A stretch of 64,000 nt of DNA from Citrobacter youngae ATCC 29220 (GTDB lineage: Bacteria; Pseudomonadota; Gammaproteobacteria; Enterobacterales; Enterobacteriaceae): NCBI RefSeq assembly GCF_000155975.1, contig NZ_GG730303.1, positions 62,611-126,610 of the forward strand, read 5' to 3'. Of this stretch, positions 1 to 10,925 are shown in pieces (within the stretch, counting starts at the first letter, position 1; every line of letters starts with the position of its first letter). The notes under the pieces were generated by a model. It saw only the letters and a list, made by a program, of their open reading frames with translations. It was not told where the DNA came from and ran no database searches. Made by a program: the position numbers and the translations under genes.

Positions 1-2
1 CC

Positions 3-1142
3 GGCCACGACAAAGAGATGTATACGCTGACCTGGAGCCAGAATCTGGCCGATATCAACGTCAACGCTTATGTGAACTTTACGCACCGTACTTACTGGAA
101 CCGCCCGGCCGAGGACAGCTACAACCTGACGGTCTCCCACTATTTCGATCTTGGCGATGTGCGCAACATTAGCCTGTCGGTTAACGGCTATCGCAATGAA
201 TACGATAACGAGACCGACGACGGCGTATTCATCTCCCTGAGCGTGCCGTGGGGGAACGATCGCACCCTGAGCTATAACGGCTCCTTCAGCGGCGACGATA
301 ACAGTCACCAGGTGGGTTATTACGAACGGCTGGACGATCGCAATAACTACCAGCTTAACGTCGGCCACGGTAACGATGGGGCAATGATGGACGGTTACTA
401 CCGCCATACTGCGAATTTCGCCGATATTGACGCCAGCATGAACTACCAGGAAGGCGAATACGTCTCCGGCGGGTTGTCTTTGCAGGGCGGCGCGACGCTA
501 ACCGCGCAGGGCGGGGCGCTGCACCGCACCGGCGTGAATGGCGGTACGCGGCTGCTGGTGGATGTCGACCAACTGGCCGATATCCCGGTTGGCGGCTATG
601 ACACGCCGGTCTATACCAACGACTTCGGCAACGCGGTGCTGACCGATGTTAATGACTACTACCGCAACCAGGTGCGTATTGACCTCACCCAGCTTCCGGA
701 TAATGCGGAGGCGATCAACTCCGTGGCGCAGGCAACGCTCACCGAGGGCGCTATCGGCTATCGCCATATGGAAGTCATTAGCGGCGAAAAAGCGATGGCC
801 GTTATTCGGATGTTCAATGGCGAGTTCCCGCCCTTTGGCGCGGAAGTACGCAATGAGCGCCAGCAGCAGGTGGGGATTGTCGATAGCGACGGTAGCGTCT
901 ACCTGGCCGGCGTGAACGCCGGCGAGCGCATGCAGGTTATCTGGGACGAGCGGCCGCAGTGCGAAATCAGACTGCCGACGCCGTTGCCGAAAGATCTGTA
1001 CAGCGGCCTGTTATTACCCTGCCAGAGCGATGATCCGTCGTTAACGTCACCGCCCGCTCCGCCCGTAAAACCCCTGCTTCAGCAGCAGACCCGACTCGCG
1101 CCTTCGCCTGAACCCGAAGCGCTGTCATCCCGTAACCGCTGA
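3..1142 (+). CDS. Fimbrial outer-membrane usher, C-terminal part (5' end outside window)
   Basis: This is the 3' part of a chaperone-usher outer-membrane usher; the frame is already open at the window edge, so the N-terminal domain and most of the barrel are missing. About 380 residues are visible: alternating beta strands rich in Tyr, Asn and Gly that fit the end of the 24-stranded pore, then the C-terminal domain with a PFGAEV stretch, a GxVxxDGxVYLAGV-like segment and a Cys pair typical of usher ends. The protein would move chaperone-bound subunits across the outer membrane. An unusual Pro-rich tail of 39 residues follows the last Cys (codon 1020-1022). The chaperone gene begins 23 bases downstream, so the cluster is transcribed as usher, chaperone, subunits. 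Family assignment is firm; the fimbrial type is not. Confidence 0.9.
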   Translation, partial: GHDKEMYTLTWSQNLADINVNAYVNFTHRTYWNRPAEDSYNLTVSHYFDLGDVRNISLSVNGYRNEYDNETDDGVFISLSVPWGNDRTLSYNGSFSGDDNSHQVGYYERLDDRNNYQLNVGHGNDGAMMDGYYRHTANFADIDASMNYQEGEYVSGGLSLQGGATLTAQGGALHRTGVNGGTRLLVDVDQLADIPVGGYDTPVYTNDFGNAVLTDVNDYYRNQVRIDLTQLPDNAEAINSVAQATLTEGAIGYRHMEVISGEKAMAVIRMFNGEFPPFGAEVRNERQQQVGIVDSDGSVYLAGVNAGERMQVIWDERPQCEIRLPTPLPKDLYSGLLLPCQSDDPSLTSPPAPPVKPLLQQQTRLAPSPEPEALSSRNR

Positions 1143-1165
1143 ACTGACTAAAAAAGGATTGAAAT

Positions 1166-1909
1166 ATGCAAGGACATCTTAAGCTGATGCTTATCAGCAG
1201 CCTGGCGTTTAGCGCCTGTAGCGCGCAGGCGGCGGTAGCCCCGGATCGCACTCGATTGGTCTTTCGCGGGGATGAAAAATCCATCAGCGTGGATCTCAAA
1301 AATGCGAGTGAAAAGCTGCCCTACCTGGCGCAGTCGTGGGTCGAAGACGACAAAGGACAGCGAATTGCCTCGCCGCTGGCGGTCGTACCACCGGTACAGC
1401 GCATTGAAGCGCAGGGGATTGGTCAGGTCAAAATCCAGGGAATGCCCGGACTGAGCGCGCTGCCGCAGGACAGAGAAACGCTGTTTTTCTATAACGTCCG
1501 GGAGATCCCGCCGAAAAACGATAAACCCAATACGTTACAGATTGCCCTGCAAACGCGCATCAAACTGTTTTATCGCCCGGCATCGCTTGCCAACGTTGAC
1601 TCGATGCATCCCTGGCAGCACCAGGTGACGCTGGAGAAAAAAGGCAACCAGTACCAGGTAAATAACGCCACGGGCTATTACGTCATTTTAAGTAACGCCA
1701 GCAATCGGGTGGACGGGACAACCGCAAAAGGATTCGAGCCGATGGTGATTCCGCCGCGCACCAGTCCGGTGATGCAGGTGAACGCCGCCGATCTGGGCAG
1801 TGCGCCAGTGCTGACCTATGTGAACGACTATGGCGCGCGCCTGCCGCTGATTTTCGACTGTAGCGCCGGGAAATGTAAGGTCAACGAAGAGAAGAGTAGA
1901 AAATCGTGA
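1166..1909 (+). CDS. Periplasmic fimbrial chaperone (PapD family)
   Basis: A 247-residue PapD-like chaperone that would cap pilin subunits in the periplasm and deliver them to the usher encoded just upstream. The first 22 or so residues form a signal peptide ending near AQAA. The mature protein shows family marks: the early Arg in DRTRLVF, the LPQDRETLFFYNVREIPP segment that contains the second-domain-proximal strands, and the IKLFYRP motif that closes the first immunoglobulin-like domain. An AAAAAGGATTG ribosome site precedes ATG 1166. The last codons overlap the next gene by four bases (GTGA), indicating translational coupling. Its exact subunit partners cannot be read from sequence. Confidence 0.93.
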   Translation: MQGHLKLMLISSLAFSACSAQAAVAPDRTRLVFRGDEKSISVDLKNASEKLPYLAQSWVEDDKGQRIASPLAVVPPVQRIEAQGIGQVKIQGMPGLSALPQDRETLFFYNVREIPPKNDKPNTLQIALQTRIKLFYRPASLANVDSMHPWQHQVTLEKKGNQYQVNNATGYYVILSNASNRVDGTTAKGFEPMVIPPRTSPVMQVNAADLGSAPVLTYVNDYGARLPLIFDCSAGKCKVNEEKSRKS

Positions 1910-2430
1910 GCAGCCTGAGCGGTTGGAGCATCAGGCGATCATGGTGCCTGGCGGCGCTGGCGCTTGGCATCGGCGCTGTCGCACCGCTTCATGCGACGAG
2001 TAAAACGGTCAATATGAAGCTGATCGTTTTGGTTAACGCCGCGCCGCCGTGCACCATTACCGGGGGAACCGTGGCCTTCGGCGACGTGCTGACCACCTTA
2101 GTGGACGGCGTGAACTACGTTCAGCCCGTCAGCTATACGCTGAACTGTAGCGGTCGGGTCTCTGACTACCTGAAATTGCAGATCCAGGGCACGTCGCTCA
2201 CGGTGAACGGCGAGTCGGTGCTGAAGACCAGCGCGACGGGCTTAGGGATCCGCATCCGGCAGGCGGGTAATAAAACGCTGGTGCCCATTGGCAGCACGCA
2301 GTGGCAGAACTTTACCTATACCTCAACGTCCGGCATTGCGCTGGAAGCGGTGCTGGTGAAGGCGAGCGGGACAACGCTCAAGGCCCAGGACTTCAGCGCG
2401 GCGGCCACGCTGGTGGTGGACTATCAATGA
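1906..2430 (+). CDS. Fimbrial subunit (pilin-like), GTG start
   Basis: A 174-residue secreted pilin-like subunit. It starts with GTG overlapping the chaperone stop. A charged N terminus and a hydrophobic signal segment of about 20 residues end near LHATS. The mature part has the usual first Cys (APPCTITGG) and second Cys (YTLNCSG) about 40 residues apart, which fits the conserved pilin disulfide. It ends in an alternating hydrophobic strand with a penultimate aromatic residue (TLVVDYQ), the donor/complementation signature recognised by chaperones. It could be the major shaft subunit or a minor adaptor; the sequence does not settle which. The stop overlaps the next start (ATGA). Confidence 0.85.
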   Translation: MSSLSGWSIRRSWCLAALALGIGAVAPLHATSKTVNMKLIVLVNAAPPCTITGGTVAFGDVLTTLVDGVNYVQPVSYTLNCSGRVSDYLKLQIQGTSLTVNGESVLKTSATGLGIRIRQAGNKTLVPIGSTQWQNFTYTSTSGIALEAVLVKASGTTLKAQDFSAAATLVVDYQ

Positions 2431-2899
2431 AAAAATTACTTCTGGGATTGCTGCTGGGGGCGTCTACGCTACATGCGGCAGAGAATCTGAAATTCACCGG
2501 TACGCTGCTTGATCCGCCCGCCTGCGTGATTAATGACGACAAAACGATAGAGATCGATTTTTCTAAAGTGGCGATCGACAAAATTGACGGCAGCAATTAT
2601 ATGCAGACGGTGATGTTTAATGCCGTGTGTAGTCAGGTGCCGAAGGGAGCGGGCTGGAGTTGAAAATAACCATCAGCGGCACGGCAACCGATTTTGACCC
2701 GGCGGCGATCGAGACCGACGTTGACGGCCTGGGGATCAAACTTCTGCAGAATGGCAAGTCTTTTACGATTGGTCAGACGTTGACTATTAATCCGCTCGCA
2801 ATGCCGCTCATTCAGGCGGTTCCGGTGAAAGAAAGTGGGGCAGCCCCTCAGGAAGGCGCCTTTGAAGCCTGGGCAACGCTGCAGTTGGAGTTTCAATGA
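2427..2899 (+). pseudogene. Fimbrial subunit gene broken by a -1 frameshift
   Basis: The reading frame opens at ATG 2427 with a signal peptide (MKKLLLGLLLGASTLHA) and a pilin first Cys (DPPACVIND) and second Cys (FNAVCSQ), then stops at TGA 2661-2663. The rest of the pilin fold continues in a different frame from about 2654 to the stop at 2897-2899 and ends in a typical chaperone-recognition strand (ATLQLEFQ). Joining the frames needs one extra base near 2651-2653, where a run of three G follows GAGC; a lost G would explain it. Together the pieces make about 157 residues, the size of its neighbours. It may be a real pseudogene, a phase-variable G tract, or a base-call error. The downstream gene overlaps its final stop. 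Confidence 0.8.
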
Positions 2900-3423
2900 T
2901 GACGAAAATAACGATGGCGGGCCATGCTCTGCTGCTGTGGGGCGCGTTATCGGCGCAGGGGATGAGTGCGAATAACCTCCATTTTAGCGGCCAGCTGATC
3001 TCCAGCGCCTGTACGCTGGTGATAACGGGGAATAACCTGGCCGATGTCACGTTTCCGGTGCTGAATATCAAGGATTTACAGAAACGCGGGCAGTCGGTAC
3101 GGGTGCCGTTTATCTTGCAGCTTAAAGATTGCAACACCGCATTAGCTACTGGCGTCACGGTTACCTTTTCGGGGACGGAGGTCGGTGATATGGCGGGAAT
3201 TCTGGCGTTGGATGGGCAGTCGCAAGCCGAAGGTGTCGGGATTGGCATTGAAACCGCAGAGGGTAATCCGGTGGCGATTAACGGCAGTTCAGGGGCGACG
3301 TTTGTGCTTAAAAACGGGCAAAACAGCTTAAATTTCAACGCATGGGTTCAGGCGCGGGATGGTGATGAGATTACGCCGGGCACCTTTAGCGCGACGGCAA
3401 GCGTCGCTTTCGAGTATTTATGA
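2896..3423 (+). CDS. Fimbrial subunit (pilin-like)
   Basis: A 175-residue pilin-like protein. Two ATG codons in tandem (2896 and 2899) overlap the stop of the frameshifted subunit gene. The signal segment ends near GMSAN. The mature protein has a conserved first Cys (SSACTLVITG) and second Cys (LKDCNTA) and ends in an aromatic beta strand (ASVAFEYL), as expected for a subunit completed by donor-strand exchange. Its stop overlaps the adhesin start (ATGA). It is probably an adaptor or minor subunit close to the tip, judging only from its place next to the adhesin gene. Confidence 0.85.
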   Translation: MMTKITMAGHALLLWGALSAQGMSANNLHFSGQLISSACTLVITGNNLADVTFPVLNIKDLQKRGQSVRVPFILQLKDCNTALATGVTVTFSGTEVGDMAGILALDGQSQAEGVGIGIETAEGNPVAINGSSGATFVLKNGQNSLNFNAWVQARDGDEITPGTFSATASVAFEYL

Positions 3424-4292
3424 CGATGAAACGGTTTATTCGGCTTAGCGTTTTATTGCTGAGTATGGCGTTGCTGCCTTTCGCGAATGCGGCAAGAGGA
3501 AAGCTCACCAGCTCAACGTTTAATAGTATGACGGTCTATTATGGTATCCCCAAGTCGGGGGTGGCCCGAGTTGACTACTATATCACGGTCAGCACACCGC
3601 AAGGTGTGGCTTATGGCCATTATCATGGCACCACGTTTGATGGGGGCATGAAAGGCCAAAAGATGCCGTTAGTGTCATGGTCGGGGACTGGCGCTGCGCC
3701 CGTGTTGACGGTAAAGGATTTTGATACGAATGTGAGCAAATCTAATTGTCCTGGCATTGGCTCTGGATGGCAGTGTGCGTCAGAAACTTTCACCGTTACC
3801 GTTGAGTCGGATAATTATGGCTGCCCTTGGGTTGCTGGCTTATATACCTTGTCGACGAATAGCTGGTACATTAGTAGCTCCGCGCTGAGCTATACCGGGC
3901 CGACGGTGCGTGGCACCGTTTGCCCGACCGTACCGGTCGATACCTATGATGTGTCGTGGGATGCCAACACGCTCAAGCACGAAAAGGTGCTGACGATTAC
4001 CCCCACGGGGGGAACGGTGAGCACGACGTTAAAAACCTATCTGATGGAAAGCGGAACGCTGTGTGACAAAAGCAAGATGGATACCCGCGGCGCTGGCTGC
4101 CGGGTGATAGGAACCGGGGTCACCTTGAGCATACTGGGTTGCGATAACAGCGTGGTATCGACCGTGGCATTGGCTCATGCGTTAACGGATACCGAGCTGC
4201 ACGATATCACCGTCTCGGTTAATACCAAAAATATTGGTACGGGAACGGTGAAATCGACCTGTAACTTTCAGTACATTCTCGAACAGCTGTAG
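3420..4292 (+). CDS. Putative fimbrial tip adhesin
   Basis: A 290-residue secreted protein at the end of the fimbrial operon. A signal peptide of about 24 residues (hydrophobic LLLSMALLPFANA) is followed by a mature region with several Cys (near SNCPGIG, WQCAS, YGCPW, GTVCP, GTLCDK, AGCRV, LGCDN and STCNFQ) that could form multiple disulfides. Its length, nearly twice a pilin, and its last position suggest a two-domain adhesin with an N-terminal receptor-binding lectin and a C-terminal pilin-like domain. I do not recognise a named family. A second in-frame ATG at 3426 may be the true start. The stop is followed by the BIME array, so this is the last gene of the operon. Confidence 0.65.
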   Translation: MTMKRFIRLSVLLLSMALLPFANAARGKLTSSTFNSMTVYYGIPKSGVARVDYYITVSTPQGVAYGHYHGTTFDGGMKGQKMPLVSWSGTGAAPVLTVKDFDTNVSKSNCPGIGSGWQCASETFTVTVESDNYGCPWVAGLYTLSTNSWYISSSALSYTGPTVRGTVCPTVPVDTYDVSWDANTLKHEKVLTITPTGGTVSTTLKTYLMESGTLCDKSKMDTRGAGCRVIGTGVTLSILGCDNSVVSTVALAHALTDTELHDITVSVNTKNIGTGTVKSTCNFQYILEQL

Positions 4293-4336
4293 CGGGCTGG
4301 TGGCGCGCAGTTTGCGAAGAATAATCAGATTTCGTT

Positions 4337-5011
4337 CTTGTGGAATTGCCCGGTGGCGGCCAGCGCCTTACCGGGCCTACGGAAAGTACATAATTTGATG
4401 ATATTGCTGGTGTTGTAGGTCGGGTAAGGCGTCAGCCGCCACCCGACAAGAATACGGCGTCTTATCTCAACCTTGTGGAATTGCCCGGTGGCGGCCAGCG
4501 CCTTACCGGGCCTACGGAAAGTACATAACTTGATGATATTGGTGGTGTTGTAGGTCGGGTAAGGCGTCAGCCGCCACCCGACAAAAATACGGCGCCTTAT
4601 CTCAACCTTGTGGAATTGCCCGGTGGCGGCCAGCGCCTTACCGGGCCTACGGAAAGTACATAACTTGATGATATTACTGGTGTTGTAGGTCGGGTAAGGC
4701 GTCAGCCGCCACCCGACAAGAATACAGCGCCTTATCTCAACCTTGTGGAATTGCCCGGTGCGGCCAGCGCCTTACCGGGACTACGGAAAGTACATAACTT
4801 GATGATATTGCTGGTGTTGTAGGTCGGGTAATGCGTCAGCCGCCACCCGACAAGAATACGGCGCCTTATCTCAATCTTGTGGAATTGCCCGGTGGCGGCT
4901 AGCGCCTTACCGGGACTACGGAAAGTACATAACTTGATGATATTGCTGGTGTTGTAGGTCGGGTAAGGCGTCAGCCGCCACCCGACAAAAATACGGCGCC
5001 TTATCTCAACC
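4337..5011. repeat. Five-copy tandem array of a 135-bp BIME unit
   Basis: Five head-to-tail copies of a 135-bp unit fill the space between the fimbrial adhesin gene and gltD. The marker TGGAATTGCCCGG recurs at 4341, 4476, 4611, 4746 and 4880; the fourth copy has lost one G, giving 134 bases. Each unit holds two REP-like palindromes in opposite orientation (one beginning GCCCGGTGGCGG, one beginning GTAGGTCGGGTAAGG) separated by short linkers, which is the definition of a BIME. Copies differ at only a few positions. It lies between two convergent transcription units and could stabilise 3' ends or bind gyrase/IHF as known for E. coli BIMEs. A 96-codon open frame inside it is a by-product of the repeat. 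Confidence 0.95.
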
Positions 5012-5033
5012 AGGTTTGTCATCAGTATCAGTT

Positions 5034-6464
<1,431 letters not shown>

Positions 6465-9400
6465 TTACTGCGCCTGCACCCGCAGCTCGGCTGCGGAACG
6501 ACTACGGTGACCCAACAGTGCTTTCACATCGCTGGACTTCGGTTTAACCAGCGCAAACTTCGCCGAGAATGCTGGCCAGTTAGCCAGAATCTCTTCGCCG
6601 CGCTGCGAACCGGTAAGCTGTACGTGCTCGGTGATCAGGCCACGCAGGTGCTCTTCGTGGATAGCCAGCGAGTCAACATCCAGCACTTCTACCAGTTCCG
6701 GGTTCACGCGTTTGCGGAATTCCCCGTCTTCGTCCAGTACGTAGGCGAACCCGCCCGTCATACCGGCGCCGAAGTTAACGCCCGTTTTGCCGAGAATGCA
6801 GACGATACCGCCGGTCATATATTCGCAGCCGTTGTCGCCGATACCTTCCACCACGGTGATCGCGCCTGAGTTACGCACCGCGAAGCGCTCGCCCGCCCGA
6901 CCAGCCGCAAACAGACGACCGCCGGTTGCGCCATACAGGCAGGTATTACCGATGATGCTCGCTTTATGACTGAGGAATGCGGAACCTATTGGCGGACGAA
7001 TCGCGATAAGGCCGCCCGCCATCCCTTTGCCGACATAGTCGTTGGCATCGCCGGTCAAATGCAGCTCCACGCCGCCCGCGTTCCACACGCCGAAGCTCTG
7101 ACCTGCGGTACCGCTGAAGTGCGCTTTAATCGGGTCAGATGCCAGCCCCTGATCGCCGTGCGTCTGGGCGATATAGCCAGACAGCAAAGCGCCAACGGAA
7201 CGGTCGGTATTGCGGATGTCGAACCAGAAGGTTTTGCTCTGGCGCTCGTCAACAAACGGTTTGGCCTGCTGGAGCAGCTGCGCGTTCAGCACGCCGTTAT
7301 CGAACGGCGGGTTGTTTTCGGTGCAGTACAGCGCTTTGCCCGGATGCGGCTCTGCGGTCTCCAGCAGCTTGCCGAGATCCAGCTTCTGCTGCTTGGCGGT
7401 GAAGCCGTCCAGCTCTTTGAGCAGGTCGGTGCGGCCAATCAGATCCACCAGACGCTTCACGCCCAGCTGTGCCATCAGCTCACGGGTTTCGCGGGCGATA
7501 AATTCAAAGTAGTTGGTCACTTTGAACGGCAGGCCGTGATAGTGGTTCTTACGCAGCTTGTCATCCTGAGTTGCTACGCCAGTTGCGCAGTTGTTCAGGT
7601 GGCAGATACGCAGATATTTACAGCCCAGCGCCACCATTGGCCCGGTACCGAAGCCGAAGCTTTCCGCGCCAAGAATCGCCGCTTTAATAATATCGACGCC
7701 GGTTTTCAGACCGCCATCGACCTGCAGACGGATCTTGTGACGTAAGCCGTTAGCCACCAGCGCCTGCTGGGTTTCCACCAGGCCCAACTCCCACGGGCAG
7801 CCCGCATATTTCACCGAGGAGAGCGGGCTGGCGCCGGTACCGCCGTCGTAACCGGCGATGGTGATCAGATCCGCATAGGCTTTCGCCACGCCGGTGGCGA
7901 TGGTGCCAACGCCCGGTTCGGAAACCAGCTTCACCGAGATCATCGCCTTCGGGTTGACCTGTTTCAGGTCGAAAATCAGCTGGGCTAAGTCCTCGATAGA
8001 GTAAATATCGTGGTGCGGCGGCGGGGAGATTAGCGTCACGCCCGGCACCGAATAGCGCAGTTTGGCGATGTACGGCGTGACTTTATCACCCGGCAACTGA
8101 CCGCCTTCGCCCGGCTTCGCGCCCTGAGCGACCTTAATCTGAATCACGTCGGCGTTGACCAGATACGCCGGGGTGACGCCAAAGCGACCGGAAGCCACCT
8201 GCTTGATGCGCGATACTTTATTGGTGCCGTAGCGCGCCGGGTCTTCGCCGCCTTCGCCGGAGTTCGAGTTGCCGCCGATGCTGTTCATCGCTTCGGCCAG
8301 CGCTTCGTGTGCTTCCGGGCTTAATGCGCCGATAGACATGGCTGCGGTATCGAAGCGTTTAAACAATTCGCTTGCGGGTTCGACTTCGTTAATGCTTACC
8401 GCTTCATCGCCAGGCGTAATCGCCAGCAGGTCGCGCAGCGTGGCTGCCGGACGGTTGTTGACCAGCTCTGCATACTGTTGGTAATCGCTGTACTCGCCGC
8501 TCTGCACCGCCTGTTGCAGGGTGCGCACCACGTCCGGGTTGTAAGCGTGATATTCGCCGCCGTGGACGTATTTCAGCAAACCGCCCTGGCTGATAGGCTT
8601 ACGCGCCAGCCAGGCATGTTTGGAGAGATTCAGCAGATCCTGCTGGAAGTCGGTAAAACCTGCGCCGCTGATGCGGCTGACCACGCCCTGGAAGCACAGC
8701 GCCACGACATCATCATGCAGACCAACGGCTTCAAACAGCTTCGAACAACGGTAAGAAGCAATGGTTGAGATGCCCATTTTGGACATGATTTTGTACAGGC
8801 CTTTATTGATGCCGTTACGGTAGTTCAGCATCACGGTCCGGTAGTCTTTGGCAATCGCCTGAGTGTCGATCAGCCGCCCCAGCGTTTCATACGCGAGATA
8901 CGGATAAATGGCCGTCGCGCCAAAGCCGAGCAGGACGGCAAAATGGTGCGGGTCACGGGCGCTCGCCGTTTCGACGATAATGTTGGCGTCGCAACGCAGG
9001 CTCTGTTCTACCAACCGCGTTTGCACTGCGCCCACGGCCATCGGCGCGGGAACCGGCAAACGGTTCTTCGCGATGTTACGATCAGAGAGCACCAGCAGCA
9101 CCGTGCCGTTACGCACCATCTGTTCAGCCTTATCGCACAATGCTTTGACGGTCTCTTCGAGCGTGGTTTCGGTCACGTCGAAGGTGATGTCCAGCCGGTC
9201 AGCGCGATAATGCTCCTCTTTCATGGTGGTGAGCTGGGTGAAATCGGAGTACAGCAGGATCGGCGATTTGAAGGTCAGACGGTGCGCCTGGCCTTCCGCT
9301 TCGCAGAAAACGTTCATCTCACGACCGATGCTGGTGGCCAGCGACATCACGTGCGCTTCACGCAGCGGGTCAATCGGCGGGTTGGTCACCTGCGCGAACT

Positions 9401-10925
9401 GCTGGCGGAAGTAGTCATAAATGATGCGCGGCTGGCTGGAGAGCACGGCAAACGGGGTATCATCCCCCATGGAACCGACCGCTTCCTGGCCGTTTTCACC
9501 GAGCACGCGGATCACGGAATCCAGCTCTTCGGCGCTGTAGTTAAACTGTTTCTGGTAGCTGGCGAGGGTATCGTCGTCCAGCTCGCGGCTGCCGACCCGA
9601 TCGTCAGCCAGCTCTTCGAACGGCACCAGACGGCGCACGTTCTTCTCCATCCACTCTTTGTACGGATGGCGGCTTTTCAGATCGTTGTCGGTTTCGGCAG
9701 AGTGCAGAATGCGCCCGCTGCGGGTATCAATAACCATCAGTTCGCCAGGACCGACGCGGCCTTTTTCGACCACTTCATCCGGCTGATAATCCCAGATCCC
9801 GACTTCAGAGGCGCAGGTAATCAGCTTGTCTTTGGTGATGACATAGCGTGCCGGACGCAGACCGTTACGATCGAGGTTACAGGCGGCAAAGCGACCATCT
9901 GACATGACGATGCCCGCCGGGCCGTCCCACGGTTCCATGTGCATGGAGTTAAAGTCAAAGAACGCGCGCAGCTCCGGATCCATATCCGGGTTGTTCTGCC
10001 AGGCAGGCGGCACCAGTAAGCGCATGGCGCGGATGATGTCCATCCCGCCCGCCAGCAGCAGCTCCAGCATGTTATCCATCGAGCTGGAGTCGGAGCCGGT
10101 TTCGTTAACGAACGGCGCGGCGTCATGCAGATCCGGAATTAATGGCGTCTGGAATTTATAGGTACGGGCGCGCGCCCACTGGCGGTTACCGGTGATGGTG
10201 TTGATTTCGCCGTTGTGCGCCAGGTAGCGGAACGGCTGCGCCAGCGGCCAGCGCGGCACGGTGTTGGTGGAAAAGCGTTGGTGGAACAGGCAGATGGCCG
10301 ACTCCAGGCGCAGGTCCGCGAGGTCCAGGTAAAAGCGCGGCAGATCCGCCGGCATACACAGACCTTTATAGATATTGACCAGATTGGACAAGCTACAAAC
10401 GTAGAAGTCTTTATCGTCCTGCAGGCGTTTTTCGATACGACGGCGGGCGATAAACAGACGACGCTCCATATCGCGTGGGCGCCAGCCCGCAGGGGCGTTA
10501 ACAAAAATTTGCTCAATACGAGGCAGGGAGGAGAGGGCGATTTCACCGAGAACACCTTCGTTGGTCGGCACGTCGCGCCAGCCTACGATCGACAGGGTCT
10601 CCTGCTGTAATTCTTCTTCAACAATGCGACGAGAGGCTGCCGCCAGTTCAGCGTCTTTATTTAAAAAGATCATGCCGACGGCGTAATTTTTGGCTAAACG
10701 CCAGCCGCGCTCTTGCGCCACGATGCGAAAAAAGCGATCCGGTTTTTGTAACAGCAGACCGCACCCATCGCCGGTTTTACCATCGGCAAGAATGGCGCCA
10801 CGGTGCTGCATACGGGCCAGCGCGTGTATGGCGGTACGCACTACCTTGTGGCTAGGTTCGCCTTCTATGTGGGCGATCAGGCCGAAACCACAGTTATCCC
10901 TCTCAAGGGATTTATCGTACAACAT
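6465..10925 (-). CDS. gltB: Glutamate synthase, large subunit
   Basis: The large GOGAT subunit, 1486 residues from the chosen ATG at 10925, equal to the E. coli length. The start is supported by a GGGAGG ribosome site and by the 11-residue propeptide [11 protein letters not shown] that precedes the catalytic Cys12 of the class II glutamine amidotransferase domain. An upstream in-frame start at 10994 would add 23 unrelated residues and is rejected. The central and FMN-binding synthase domains follow, with the 3Fe-4S cysteines in [12 protein letters not shown] and the C-terminal beta-helix GXXGXXXG region. It heads the leftward gltBD operon. In E. coli this operon responds to Lrp, IHF, CRP and ArgR. 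Confidence 0.98.
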   Translation of the reverse strand: MLYDKSLERDNCGFGLIAHIEGEPSHKVVRTAIHALARMQHRGAILADGKTGDGCGLLLQKPDRFFRIVAQERGWRLAKNYAVGMIFLNKDAELAAASRRIVEEELQQETLSIVGWRDVPTNEGVLGEIALSSLPRIEQIFVNAPAGWRPRDMERRLFIARRRIEKRLQDDKDFYVCSLSNLVNIYKGLCMPADLPRFYLDLADLRLESAICLFHQRFSTNTVPRWPLAQPFRYLAHNGEINTITGNRQWARARTYKFQTPLIPDLHDAAPFVNETGSDSSSMDNMLELLLAGGMDIIRAMRLLVPPAWQNNPDMDPELRAFFDFNSMHMEPWDGPAGIVMSDGRFAACNLDRNGLRPARYVITKDKLITCASEVGIWDYQPDEVVEKGRVGPGELMVIDTRSGRILHSAETDNDLKSRHPYKEWMEKNVRRLVPFEELADDRVGSRELDDDTLASYQKQFNYSAEELDSVIRVLGENGQEAVGSMGDDTPFAVLSSQPRIIYDYFRQQFAQVTNPPIDPLREAHVMSLATSIGREMNVFCEAEGQAHRLTFKSPILLYSDFTQLTTMKEEHYRADRLDITFDVTETTLEETVKALCDKAEQMVRNGTVLLVLSDRNIAKNRLPVPAPMAVGAVQTRLVEQSLRCDANIIVETASARDPHHFAVLLGFGATAIYPYLAYETLGRLIDTQAIAKDYRTVMLNYRNGINKGLYKIMSKMGISTIASYRCSKLFEAVGLHDDVVALCFQGVVSRISGAGFTDFQQDLLNLSKHAWLARKPISQGGLLKYVHGGEYHAYNPDVVRTLQQAVQSGEYSDYQQYAELVNNRPAATLRDLLAITPGDEAVSINEVEPASELFKRFDTAAMSIGALSPEAHEALAEAMNSIGGNSNSGEGGEDPARYGTNKVSRIKQVASGRFGVTPAYLVNADVIQIKVAQGAKPGEGGQLPGDKVTPYIAKLRYSVPGVTLISPPPHHDIYSIEDLAQLIFDLKQVNPKAMISVKLVSEPGVGTIATGVAKAYADLITIAGYDGGTGASPLSSVKYAGCPWELGLVETQQALVANGLRHKIRLQVDGGLKTGVDIIKAAILGAESFGFGTGPMVALGCKYLRICHLNNCATGVATQDDKLRKNHYHGLPFKVTNYFEFIARETRELMAQLGVKRLVDLIGRTDLLKELDGFTAKQQKLDLGKLLETAEPHPGKALYCTENNPPFDNGVLNAQLLQQAKPFVDERQSKTFWFDIRNTDRSVGALLSGYIAQTHGDQGLASDPIKAHFSGTAGQSFGVWNAGGVELHLTGDANDYVGKGMAGGLIAIRPPIGSAFLSHKASIIGNTCLYGATGGRLFAAGRAGERFAVRNSGAITVVEGIGDNGCEYMTGGIVCILGKTGVNFGAGMTGGFAYVLDEDGEFRKRVNPELVEVLDVDSLAIHEEHLRGLITEHVQLTGSQRGEEILANWPAFSAKFALVKPKSSDVKALLGHRSRSAAELRVQAQ

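Noticed and set aside
2640-2665. Programmed -1 frameshift in the pilin gene
   Set aside because: There is no X XXY YYZ slippery heptamer and no clear downstream pseudoknot; a plain deletion fits better.
4337-5011. CRISPR array
   Set aside because: The 135-bp units repeat as a whole with no unique spacers, and each is a REP pair; no cas genes nearby.
4732-5022. 96-codon minus-strand frame in the BIME array
   Set aside because: Translation is itself a two-fold repeat of the 135-bp unit (135 is divisible by three), so it is a by-product of the repeat.
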